DNA of 9,377 nt from Balneolales bacterium (GCA_007116685.1 SKIC01000278.1:1-9377); one strand, 5' to 3'; positions 1 through 6,060 are shown, counted from the first letter of the stretch. The notes: generated by a model not told the origin, from the letters alone. Made by a program: numbers and translations.

Positions 1-26
1 CGAAAACAATTAATCTTTAAAAATTC

Positions 27-788
27 ATGTTAGAAATCAAAGACTTACGTGCTGAAGTGGAAGGCACAGAAATTTTAAAAGGCATCAGCCTGACCATTAA
101 TCCCGGTGAAATTCACGCCATTATGGGACCAAACGGTAGTGGAAAAAGTACGCTAACCAAAGTGATTGCAGGTCACCCGGCCTATGAAGTTACCGGAGGA
201 GAAGTTCTGTTGGATGGCGAAGATATCCTCGAACTAGATCCTGATGAAAGAGCACTGTTAGGCGTATTCCTTGCATTTCAATATCCTGTGGAAGTACCGG
301 GAGTTTCAAATTCAATGTTAATGCGTGAGGGCTTAAATGCCGTACGCAAAGCACGTGGCGAAGAAGAACTCGATCCCATCGAATTTGAAGATTTCGTAGA
401 AGAGAAGCTCGGCATCGTAGAAATGAACCGTGATTTACTAGATAGAAGCGTAAATGACGGATTCTCAGGTGGCGAGAAAAAGCGAAACGAAATCCTTCAA
501 ATGGCAGTTTTGAGTCCTAAACTTGCTCTTCTCGACGAAACAGACTCAGGTCTTGATATCGACGCATTACGTATCGTGTCTGAAGGAATTAACCAATTAC
601 ATACCCCTGAAAAAGGCGTTCTTTTGGTTACTCACTATCAGAGAATCTTAAATTATATCCAGCCGGATTTTGTCCACGTAATGATGGGTGGAAAAATCCT
701 CAAATCAGGTGATAAATCTCTTGCACTTGAGTTGGAAGAAAAAGGATACGACTGGTTGAAGCCGGAATTGAACGTAAACGGAGCTTAA
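27..788 (+). CDS. sufC: SufC, ATPase subunit of the SufBCD Fe-S scaffold
   Basis: ABC-type ATPase that drives conformational change in the cytosolic SufBCD scaffold during Fe-S cluster assembly; it does not act as a membrane transporter. The 253 residues carry a full set of ABC motifs: Walker A GPNGSGKST at 34-42, Q-loop Gln85, signature FSGGEKKR from 146, Walker B ending in Asp170-Glu171, D-loop SGLD at 174-177 and switch His203. Length is normal (E. coli SufC is about 248). The start is secure because an in-frame TAA lies at 18-20, so ATG 27 is the first possible start. No good ribosome binding site precedes it. sufB should lie immediately upstream, but the 26 leading bases are too few to show its end. 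sufD follows after 2 bases. Confidence 0.97.
   Translation: MLEIKDLRAEVEGTEILKGISLTINPGEIHAIMGPNGSGKSTLTKVIAGHPAYEVTGGEVLLDGEDILELDPDERALLGVFLAFQYPVEVPGVSNSMLMREGLNAVRKARGEEELDPIEFEDFVEEKLGIVEMNRDLLDRSVNDGFSGGEKKRNEILQMAVLSPKLALLDETDSGLDIDALRIVSEGINQLHTPEKGVLLVTHYQRILNYIQPDFVHVMMGGKILKSGDKSLALELEEKGYDWLKPELNVNGA
780..783 (+). promoter_or_regulatory. Shine-Dalgarno site for sufD
   Basis: GGAG lies inside the last codons of sufC, 7 bases before the sufD ATG at 791. It is one of the few clear Shine-Dalgarno matches in the window and supports the chosen sufD start. Ribosomes finishing sufC pass directly over it, so coupled translation of the two genes is likely. Confidence 0.55.
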
Positions 789-790
789 GC

Positions 791-2119
791 ATGACCGAAG
801 TAACCAAAGAACAAACCTTCCTGAGCGGTATTCTCTCCGGGTACCAACCTGTTTCAGCAGACGGGTTACTCGCGGAATTGCGCTCAGAAGCACGAAAAGA
901 ATTAGAAGCACAGGAACTTCCTACGCCTAAGCATGAAGAATGGAAGTATGTGAATCTCAGACCACTAAAAAAGCACAATTTCGTACCTGCCAGTGCGCCT
1001 GATTTGTCTTCTGTGGATCTATCAGCCTTGGCTTTTGAAGAAGCAAAAGACGCTCGTCTGGTTTTCGTAAATGGCAAATTTATTTCTGACTTGTCAAGCG
1101 TTGCTGATTTACCAGAAGGCGTGATTGTGGGTAATCTTCCTGATTATCTAGAATCTCATGGTGAAATCATCGCTGCAAATCTGAATAAGCACGCCGTATG
1201 GGAAGATGACGTATTCATCCCATTTAATACTGCTGCTTTCGAAGACGCTGCATTTATTTATGTGCCAAAAGACACCAAAGTTGAAAATCCTGTACACGTA
1301 TTATTTGTGAATACGGATACTCAGGAAGAATTTGCAACAGCACCTCGTGTTTTGCTGATTGGTGAGCGTTTTGCTGAAATGACTCTCATTGAAGATCATA
1401 TTGGATTGGGCAATAATACCTATCTGGCTGCTTCTGTTGCAGAAACCGCTCTTGATGAAAATGCTCATTTCACGCATATCAAATTGCAGCGTGAGAGTAA
1501 GAAGGCTTACCATATCAGCCGAATTGCAGCGAGTATTCAACGAAATAGTGAATATCACTCATACTCAGTGCATTTGGGATCAAAGATATCCAGAAGCGAT
1601 ATCATGGCGGTTCTCAAAGATGAGAATACGCACGTTACACTTGATGGTATAGTTATGGTCAACGGCGATCAGATTTCTGATACGCATAGTATCATGGATC
1701 ACACCATGCCAAATTGCACAAGCCATCAATTGCACAAATGTATCGTTGATGAAGAAGGAAGCTCCGTATTTAACGGAAAGATATTTGTGCGTAAAGATGC
1801 TCAAAAAACAGATGCCTTCCAGGAAAACAGAAACCTTCAACTATCTGAAAAAGGCTCTGTAAATACCAAACCTCAGCTTGAAATTTTTGCTGATGATGTG
1901 TCTTGCTCCCACGGTGCTACCGTTGGTCAGTTAGATGAAGAGCAAATGTTTTATCTGAAGAGCAGGGGAGTAAGTGAAGCTAAAGCAAAAGAAATTTTGA
2001 CCTATGGCTTTGCTCTCGATGTGATTGAATCCATTCCTGTTTCTTCAATCCAAGAGCGTTTGAGCAAAGAAGTTGAAAAATTCACTACCAGAAATAACTC
2101 TGTAGAAACTACTGTATGA
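791..2119 (+). CDS. sufD: SufD, scaffold subunit of SufBCD
   Basis: Partner of SufB and SufC in the cytosolic SufBC2D complex, where SufD helps form the SufB-SufD interface at which the nascent cluster is built. The 442 residues begin with the SufD-type helical N-terminal region, including a PTPKHEEWKYVNL motif at 44-56. A beta-helical SufBD core follows (roughly 165-395), and the C-terminal helices contain the family motif CSHGATVGQLDEEQMFYLKS from 372. His374 in CSHGAT matches the interface histidine known in E. coli SufD (His360) by motif. The length is slightly above E. coli SufD (about 423). The gene sits between sufC (2-base gap) and sufS (4-base overlap), the standard SUF order. Confidence 0.96.
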   Translation: MTEVTKEQTFLSGILSGYQPVSADGLLAELRSEARKELEAQELPTPKHEEWKYVNLRPLKKHNFVPASAPDLSSVDLSALAFEEAKDARLVFVNGKFISDLSSVADLPEGVIVGNLPDYLESHGEIIAANLNKHAVWEDDVFIPFNTAAFEDAAFIYVPKDTKVENPVHVLFVNTDTQEEFATAPRVLLIGERFAEMTLIEDHIGLGNNTYLAASVAETALDENAHFTHIKLQRESKKAYHISRIAASIQRNSEYHSYSVHLGSKISRSDIMAVLKDENTHVTLDGIVMVNGDQISDTHSIMDHTMPNCTSHQLHKCIVDEEGSSVFNGKIFVRKDAQKTDAFQENRNLQLSEKGSVNTKPQLEIFADDVSCSHGATVGQLDEEQMFYLKSRGVSEAKAKEILTYGFALDVIESIPVSSIQERLSKEVEKFTTRNNSVETTV

Positions 2120-3375
2120 GTTCAAAATCTGTGAACGGGACACTTACTCCTGAAACAACGTTTAATCCTCATTTATACCGTAAGGACTTCCCTGTATTAA
2201 GCAGGGAAGTTCACGGTAAGCCCTTGGTGTATCTTGATAATGCGGCTTCCTCGCAGATGCCTCAGCAAGTGATTGATTCCTATGCTGAATATCATGGAAG
2301 CTATCATTCTAATGTACACAGAGGGGTTCACGCCTTAAGTCAGCAGGCTACTGATGAATACGAAGGAGCACGGGAATATATCCGTGCTTACATCAACGCC
2401 AGTAGCACAAAAGAAGTGATATTTACTTCCGGCGCTACGGATTCTATTAATCTTGTGGCGCAATCGTATGGGCGTACAAATATTAAAGAAGGTGATGAAA
2501 TTCTCATCACCAATATGGAGCACCACGCTAATATTGTTCCCTGGAAAATGCTGTGTGAGGAAACAGGCGCTGTACTAAAAGTTATCCCAATTACAGACAA
2601 AGGAGAGCTTGATTTAGAAGCTTTCGAAGAGCTCTTGTCCGAAAAAACGGCAATACTCGGGGTAGTGATGGTATCTAATGCTTTAGGTACCATTAATCCT
2701 GTTAAAGAGATGATTGCGAAAGCTCATGAAAAAGGAGCTGTAGTAGTTGTTGATGGCGCACAAGCTATGCCGCATGTACGCATTGATGTTCAGGACTTGG
2801 ATGTGGACTTTTTCGCATTTTCGGCGCATAAAGTGTACGGACCAACCGGCTGTGGCGTATTGTATGGTAAAAAAAGTCTGCTAGAAGAAATGCCGCCTTA
2901 CCGTGGTGGGGGAGATATGATTCTAAGCGTATCTTTTGATGAAGTCATTTACAATCAATTACCCTATAAATTTGAAGCCGGAACACCGGGTATATCTCAG
3001 GTAATAGGCTTGGCGAGAGCACTGAAGTATGTCGATGAAATTGGCGTAGAGAAAATTGCTGCCTGGGAGGATGAATTGCTTAGCTATGCAACTCAGGAAA
3101 TAAAAAAAATACCTCAGGTAAAAGTGATAGGTGAAGCCGAGAACAAAGCTTCCGTTCTTTCTTTTGTGATTGAGGGAGTCCATCCTCATGATATTGGAAC
3201 AATATTGGATGAAGACGGAATTGCTATCCGAACCGGTCATCATTGTGCGCAACCTGTAATGGAGCGGTTTTGCATCCCAGCCACTTCGCGTGCCTCCTTT
3301 GCTTTTTACAACACAAAAGAGGAAGTAGACGCACTTATCGCAAGTTTGAAAAAAGTGATTGAAATATTTACATGA
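2116..3375 (+). CDS. sufS: SufS, class II cysteine desulfurase
   Basis: PLP-dependent enzyme that removes sulfur from L-cysteine, giving alanine and an enzyme-bound persulfide for cluster assembly. In its 419 residues the PLP Schiff-base lysine is Lys239 in SAHKVYGPTG, with NMEHHAN at 133-139 and DGAQ at 213-216 for cofactor binding. The persulfide cysteine is Cys377 in RTGHHCAQP, the short class II (SufS/CsdA) active-site loop. His358 in VHPHDIGT aligns by motif with B. subtilis SufS His342, which swaps zinc ligands with SufU; that fits the sufU gene next door. The ATG overlaps the sufD stop (ATGA at 2116-2119), and its own stop overlaps the sufU ATG in the same way. The first third of the gene is rich in stem-loops (listed separately). 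Confidence 0.97.
   Translation: MSSKSVNGTLTPETTFNPHLYRKDFPVLSREVHGKPLVYLDNAASSQMPQQVIDSYAEYHGSYHSNVHRGVHALSQQATDEYEGAREYIRAYINASSTKEVIFTSGATDSINLVAQSYGRTNIKEGDEILITNMEHHANIVPWKMLCEETGAVLKVIPITDKGELDLEAFEELLSEKTAILGVVMVSNALGTINPVKEMIAKAHEKGAVVVVDGAQAMPHVRIDVQDLDVDFFAFSAHKVYGPTGCGVLYGKKSLLEEMPPYRGGGDMILSVSFDEVIYNQLPYKFEAGTPGISQVIGLARALKYVDEIGVEKIAAWEDELLSYATQEIKKIPQVKVIGEAENKASVLSFVIEGVHPHDIGTILDEDGIAIRTGHHCAQPVMERFCIPATSRASFAFYNTKEEVDALIASLKKVIEIFT
2176..2218 (+). repeat. 17-bp imperfect inverted repeat inside sufS
   Basis: The outer arms TACCGT (2176-2181) and ACGGTA (2213-2218) match perfectly. A 2-base bulge (AA, 2182-2183) separates the left outer arm from GGACTTCCCTG (2184-2194), which pairs with CAGGGAAGTTC (2202-2212) with a single G-T pair. 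The loop is TATTAAG. It starts 60 bases into sufS and covers residues 21-35, an ordinary conserved stretch of SufS. No T-run follows, so it is not a terminator. It may act on mRNA folding, stability or translation, or may be coincidental. Confidence 0.6.
2480..2516 (+). repeat. Stem-loop inside sufS (8 bp plus 5 bp)
   Basis: GGTGATGA (2491-2498) and TCATCACC (2504-2511) are perfect complements around a 5-base AATTC loop. ATATT (2480-2484) and AATAT (2512-2516) can extend the stem if AAAGAA bulges out. It lies over the conserved GDEILIT coding stretch, so codon choice in a conserved protein motif could produce it by chance. Confidence 0.4.
2666..2695 (+). repeat. 13-bp hairpin with tetraloop inside sufS
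   Basis: Positions 2666-2678 pair with 2683-2695 around the four-base loop TGCT. Eleven pairs are Watson-Crick and two are G-T (2667 with 2694, 2674 with 2687). It covers residues 184-194 (the conserved VSNALGTIN stretch). No T-run follows. This is the third long stem in about 520 bases of sufS. Confidence 0.45.
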
Positions 3376-3830
3376 ATTACGAACGCACAAAACAATTATA
3401 TCAACAGCTGATTCTTGATCATAACAAGAATCCAAGAAATTTCAGGATTATTGACCCCGCTGATAAAGAAGCCGTGGGGAATAATCCTTTATGTGGCGAC
3501 AAACTCGTCGTTTATGTAAACGTAAACGAGGATCAAATCGTGGAAGACGTGAGTTTTATCGGTGAAGGATGCGCCATTTCAAAAGCATCTGCATCTATGA
3601 TGACAACCTTTGCTAAAGGAAAACACATCGATGAAGTAAATCACATTTTTCAACAATTTCATGATTTAACTACCGGAAAACTCGATCCCGAGAAAGACGA
3701 ACACGATTTAGGAAAATTAGCCGTTTTTGCCGGAGTCAAAGATTTACCTGCACGTGTGAAATGTGCTACACTTTCGTGGCATACTTTACATGCAGCAGTG
3801 AATGGCAAAGAACAAATTTCAACAGAATAA
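3372..3830 (+). CDS. sufU: SufU, zinc-dependent sulfurtransferase partner of SufS
   Basis: Accepts persulfide sulfur from SufS and passes it to the SufBCD scaffold. The 152-residue protein has the metal-site residues expected of SufU: Cys41 and Asp43 in NNPLCGD, Cys67 in GEGCAIS, and Cys131 in VKCATLSW. They match B. subtilis Cys41/Asp43/Cys66/Cys128. Two features separate it from the scaffold IscU: Lys130 stands where IscU has a conserved histidine before the last cysteine, and the 102-127 region contains the extra segment typical of SufU. It starts at an ATGA overlap with sufS, suggesting coupled translation and matched amounts of the two partners. It takes the place that SufE fills in many other Gram-negative SUF operons. 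Confidence 0.95.
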   Translation: MNYERTKQLYQQLILDHNKNPRNFRIIDPADKEAVGNNPLCGDKLVVYVNVNEDQIVEDVSFIGEGCAISKASASMMTTFAKGKHIDEVNHIFQQFHDLTTGKLDPEKDEHDLGKLAVFAGVKDLPARVKCATLSWHTLHAAVNGKEQISTE

Positions 3831-3843
3831 TTATTGATAAATA

Positions 3844-3861
3844 GTATCCGAGCAAGGATAC
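3844..3861 (+). other. Intercistronic stem-loop between sufU and nfu
   Basis: GTATCC (3844-3849) and GGATAC (3856-3861) are perfect complements around a 6-base loop GAGCAA. It lies in the 52-base sufU-nfu gap, the only real gap within the SUF genes. No T-run follows, so it is not an intrinsic terminator. An mRNA processing or stability element, or a weak operator, would fit; chance is also possible for a 6-bp stem. Confidence 0.4.
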
Positions 3862-3871
3862 AAACACAGAT

Positions 3872-3876
3872 GAGGT
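3872..3876 (+). promoter_or_regulatory. Shine-Dalgarno site for nfu
   Basis: GAGGT lies 6 bases before the nfu ATG at 3883, the best ribosome binding site in the window. The other SUF genes here mostly rely on overlaps or 2-5 base gaps. nfu therefore looks able to start translation independently of sufU. Confidence 0.6.
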
Positions 3877-3882
3877 AGAGAT

Positions 3883-4437
3883 ATGCCAAAGATTGCAGAA
3901 ATAGAAAGAACTCCAAATCCCAATGCAATGCGTTTCGTGCTTAAGGAGCCTATTAGTCAGGGGGTAACCCGCTCTTACGAAGCTCCGGAAGAAGCAAAAG
4001 ACGATCCATTTGCGACCTTACTATTTAACATTCCACACGTTATTTCTGTGTATTACGTAGATCGCTATGTAACCGTAACTCAGGATGGCGCCGCTGAATG
4101 GAATACTTTATTAAGGCAGCTTGCTCCACCAATCAGAGAAGCAGAACCCATTGAGTCTCTGGCTAGTGATGATCCTAATGTCCACGCTTCTGAGGAAGCC
4201 TTGAACTCTGACGATCCGCGATTGGTACAAATCAATCAGATGCTTGACGAACAAGTGCGCCCGTATTTGCTCGCTGATGGCGGTGGATTGAAAGTAATGG
4301 GACTAGAAGAAAATGTTCTTAGAGTACACTATCAGGGTGCTTGTGGTACATGCCCAACAGCTACAACAGGTACGCTATATGCTATTGAAAGCATGGTAAA
4401 AAGAATTGATCCTGAAATTACCATTGAGTCTGTATAA
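3883..4437 (+). CDS. nfu: Nfu-type Fe-S cluster carrier (Nfu N-domain plus NifU C-domain)
   Basis: Carrier that receives Fe-S clusters and delivers them to client proteins, typically [4Fe-4S] enzymes. Its 184 residues form two domains. Residues 5-85 match the Nfu N-terminal fold, with the hallmark TPNPNAMRF at 10-18 and a DRYVTVT strand at 60-66. Residues about 115-182 are the NifU C-terminal domain, with DGGGLKVM from 132 and the cluster-binding CGTC (Cys154 and Cys157). The acidic linker between them holds SDDP twice (95-98 and 109-112). This is the architecture of mitochondrial NFU1, not of E. coli NfuA, whose N-domain is A-type. It follows sufU after 52 bases and precedes sufA by 2 bases. 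Confidence 0.93.
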   Translation: MPKIAEIERTPNPNAMRFVLKEPISQGVTRSYEAPEEAKDDPFATLLFNIPHVISVYYVDRYVTVTQDGAAEWNTLLRQLAPPIREAEPIESLASDDPNVHASEEALNSDDPRLVQINQMLDEQVRPYLLADGGGLKVMGLEENVLRVHYQGACGTCPTATTGTLYAIESMVKRIDPEITIESV

Positions 4438-4439
4438 TC

Positions 4440-4775
4440 ATGATAACAGTTAGCGAAAAAGCAGCAAATCGGATAAAAGAAATCCGTGCTTCCAAAGGTT
4501 TTTCTGAGGAAACGCCTTTGCGAGTAGGTGTTGCCGGCGGAGGATGCTCCGGGCTGACTTATCAATTAGATTTTGACGAAGCCGGCGCTGATCCTGACAA
4601 AAAAGATCAAAGCTTTCAGCATGAGGATATTACCATTATCGTAGATATGAGAAGTTTTCTCTATTTAGCAGGAACTCAATTGGATTATTCTGATGGACTG
4701 AAAGGTCAAGGATTTCATTTTAGTAACCCAAACGCCGCGAGAACATGCTCTTGCGGTGAGTCATTTGCAGTATAA
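4440..4775 (+). CDS. sufA: A-type Fe-S carrier (SufA/IscA family)
   Basis: A-type carrier that moves clusters from SufBCD to apoproteins, usually as a homodimer. The 111-residue protein has the three conserved cysteines: Cys36 in GGGCSG, and Cys103 and Cys105 in the C-terminal TCSCGESF. Size is standard for the family. It starts 2 bases after the nfu stop and ends 5 bases before the DUF2480 gene. SufA, IscA and ErpA cannot be told apart reliably from motifs alone; the SUF context makes sufA the best name. Confidence 0.92.
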   Translation: MITVSEKAANRIKEIRASKGFSEETPLRVGVAGGGCSGLTYQLDFDEAGADPDKKDQSFQHEDITIIVDMRSFLYLAGTQLDYSDGLKGQGFHFSNPNAARTCSCGESFAV

Positions 4776-4780
4776 TAGAT

Positions 4781-5308
4781 ATGGCCGAAGAATTTGTAAA
4801 TAAAGTCGCAAAATCAGGCTTAATTACCTTAGATCTCCAAACCTTTCATGATGGCTCCGAAATTGTGGCTTTCGATTTGAAAGATTATCTCTTCATGGAG
4901 ATGATTCTTAAAGAGAAAGATTTCAGAGAGGCACTCGACCAACATGATTGGCAGAAGTATCAGGATAAAATCATTGCTGTTTATTGTTCTATAGATGCTA
5001 TTGTCGCCTCCTGGGCTTATATGCTGGTTGCTGCAAAAGCTGACGGTATTGCGAAAGACGTCATTTTTGGAACTCCAGAGCAAGTTCGCCATGAATGTTA
5101 CCGAAGAGAATTGGAGCAGCACGATTGGTCGCAGTACGAAGGTAAGAGAGTTTTACTAAAAGGCTGTAGCGAAAAAGAATTACCGCAGAGTGTCTATTTA
5201 TTAGCCACTCAAAAAGTCCTTCCCTACACAGAAAGGCTTATGTATGGCGAGGCTTGTTCTTTTGTGCCAGTCTATAGAAAACCTAAGCAAAAAGCAGTGA
5301 GTCAATAA
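4781..5308 (+). CDS. DUF2480 family protein, last gene of the SUF cluster, function unknown
   Basis: A 175-residue soluble-looking protein with no signal peptide or membrane segment. I recognise it as DUF2480, a family I know mainly from Bacteroidota and, as far as I recall, without an assigned reaction. Recognisable stretches are VNKVAKSGLITLDL (6-19), LKEKDFREAL (43-52), CSIDAIVASWAYML (69-82), KGCS (127-130) and LMYGEACSFVP (153-163). It has four cysteines: 69, 106, 129 and 159. Two segments resemble each other, LDQHDWQKY...CS (52-70) and LEQHDWSQY...CS (111-130), suggesting an internal duplication. It starts 5 bases after sufA, so co-expression with cluster assembly is likely. A role in cluster or sulfur handling is an inference from position and cysteines only. 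Confidence 0.85.
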   Translation: MAEEFVNKVAKSGLITLDLQTFHDGSEIVAFDLKDYLFMEMILKEKDFREALDQHDWQKYQDKIIAVYCSIDAIVASWAYMLVAAKADGIAKDVIFGTPEQVRHECYRRELEQHDWSQYEGKRVLLKGCSEKELPQSVYLLATQKVLPYTERLMYGEACSFVPVYRKPKQKAVSQ

Positions 5309-5311
5309 TTT

Positions 5312-6046
5312 ATGAGTAAAAAATCGGTATTGTTAACCGGTGCGTCTCGTGGAATTGGAAAAGCCATCGCTCTAAATCTATTAGAGGATGGCTTTTTTGT
5401 TTTTGGAACCACACGCAAATCAGCATTTGCTGAAGAATTACTTCAAAACAATAACTTTCGGGGAGTAAAAGCTGATTTATCTCTGAAAGATGATATCGAA
5501 AAAAATCTGATTCCAATTATTCAGGATGGAATTGATATCATTATTAATAATGCTGGAATTTGCGTGCCTTTACCCTCAGATGCTGATGCAATTGCATTTC
5601 AGCAAAACTGGGATAAAACCATGATGGTTAATCTCAGTGCGCCTGTTGTTCTCATGCGTGAGGCGTTGGCAACATGGAAAGTAACGGGGAGAAAAGGAAT
5701 TATCATAAATATTACATCACGCGCAGCATACCGTGGTGATACTTACGATTTTGCAGCCTATGCCGCCTCAAAAGCAGCCTTAGGAGCTTATTCTAAATCA
5801 TTATTGCGTGATTGCGGCAGACTTGGCATTTCAGTTTTTACCATTGCGCCGGGCTTCACCGATACTGATATGGCAACTCCTGCCAAAGAGTTATACGGTG
5901 AAGATTTTGTGAGTAAAGACATTCCTTTGGGTGAAATAACTCCACCGGAACAAATAGCGGAATTAGTGAATTTGCTTGCGCATGGAAAAGTTTCACATTT
6001 ATCCGGTTCAGCCTTGCACATCAATGGCGGAAGTTATATGCTCTGA
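5312..6046 (+). CDS. Short-chain dehydrogenase/reductase (SDR), substrate unknown
   Basis: Classical SDR oxidoreductase of 244 residues. The Rossmann nucleotide site TGASRGIG is at 9-16, NNAG at 79-82, and the catalytic set is Asn107, Ser136, Tyr150 and Lys154 in YAASK. The C-terminal LSGSALHINGG is the usual SDR ending. Arg13 and Arg35 suggest NADP(H) rather than NAD(H). The closest general shape is FabG-like 3-ketoacyl or sugar-alcohol reductase, but the substrate cannot be read from sequence. It starts 3 bases after the DUF2480 stop and ends 23 bases before fni. The segment encoding helix A and the next strand (residues 16-31, including FFVFG) also forms a terminator-like hairpin with a T-run, which is unusual inside a gene. 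Confidence 0.93.
   Translation: MSKKSVLLTGASRGIGKAIALNLLEDGFFVFGTTRKSAFAEELLQNNNFRGVKADLSLKDDIEKNLIPIIQDGIDIIINNAGICVPLPSDADAIAFQQNWDKTMMVNLSAPVVLMREALATWKVTGRKGIIINITSRAAYRGDTYDFAAYAASKAALGAYSKSLLRDCGRLGISVFTIAPGFTDTDMATPAKELYGEDFVSKDIPLGEITPPEQIAELVNLLAHGKVSHLSGSALHINGGSYML
5359..5404 (+). terminator. Terminator-like stem-loop with T-tract, inside the SDR reading frame
   Basis: AAAAGCCATC (5359-5368) pairs perfectly with GATGGCTTTT (5387-5396), and CTCTAA (5370-5375) pairs perfectly with TTAGAG (5381-5386). Only G5369 is bulged and the loop is ATCTA. That makes 16 Watson-Crick pairs. The right arm runs straight into a T-rich tail (5393-5404, T except for one G). It begins 50 bases after the DUF2480 stop, a normal place for a SUF operon terminator, yet it is codons 16-31 of the SDR. 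It could end most SUF transcripts, with readthrough when ribosomes translating the SDR prevent the hairpin. Termination has not been shown. Confidence 0.7.
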
Positions 6047-6056
6047 TATATATCAG
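6043..6056 (+). repeat. 14-bp perfect palindrome over the SDR stop codon
   Basis: CTGATATATATCAG is its own reverse complement. It contains the SDR stop TGA (6044-6046) and overlaps the first bases of the fni ribosome binding site. It could be a dyad operator or an RNA hairpin (5-bp stem, ATAT loop) that partly masks the site. The AT-rich centre means chance is possible. Confidence 0.4.
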
Positions 6057-6060
6057 GAAA
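6055..6060 (+). promoter_or_regulatory. Shine-Dalgarno site for fni
   Basis: AGGAAA lies 9 bases before the fni ATG at 6070. It supports that start, and its first two bases fall within the adjoining palindrome. Confidence 0.5.

Noticed and set aside
1..26. Possible end of sufB
   Set aside because: A reading frame ends with TAA at 11-13 and another at 18-20, but 3-5 codons are not enough to identify a protein. sufB upstream is only expected from gene order.
665..699. 11-bp stem with an internal loop near the end of sufC
   Set aside because: It has an internal loop and a 10-base hairpin loop, with no T-run and no relation to a gene boundary. It is within what AT-rich coding sequence gives by chance. 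Stems at 4642-4667 (sufA) and 4881-4909 (DUF2480) were set aside for similar reasons.
700..1077. Long antisense and out-of-frame ORFs over the suf, SDR, fni and bamD genes
   Set aside because: They lie wholly or largely over strongly supported genes, show no recognisable domain, and have the cysteine- and serine-rich look of shadow frames.
1712..1737. Direct repeat AATTGCACAA in sufD (1712-1721 and 1728-1737)
   Set aside because: Only two copies at an offset of 16 bases, in conserved coding sequence and out of frame with each other. No array follows, so it is neither CRISPR nor a tandem repeat.
4432..4776. TATAAT boxes at 4432-4437 and 4771-4776
   Set aside because: Both arise from the same codon context (a GTA valine, then a TAA stop and a T). 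Neither has a suitable upstream element at normal spacing, and both sit at tight operon junctions.
5539..5552. Palindrome CATTATTAATAATG in the SDR gene
   Set aside because: Made of ATT and AAT codons for the Ile-Asn run before NNAG. Similar short palindromes at 7275-7284, 8545-8554 and 8948-8957 also lie within genes and have no context.
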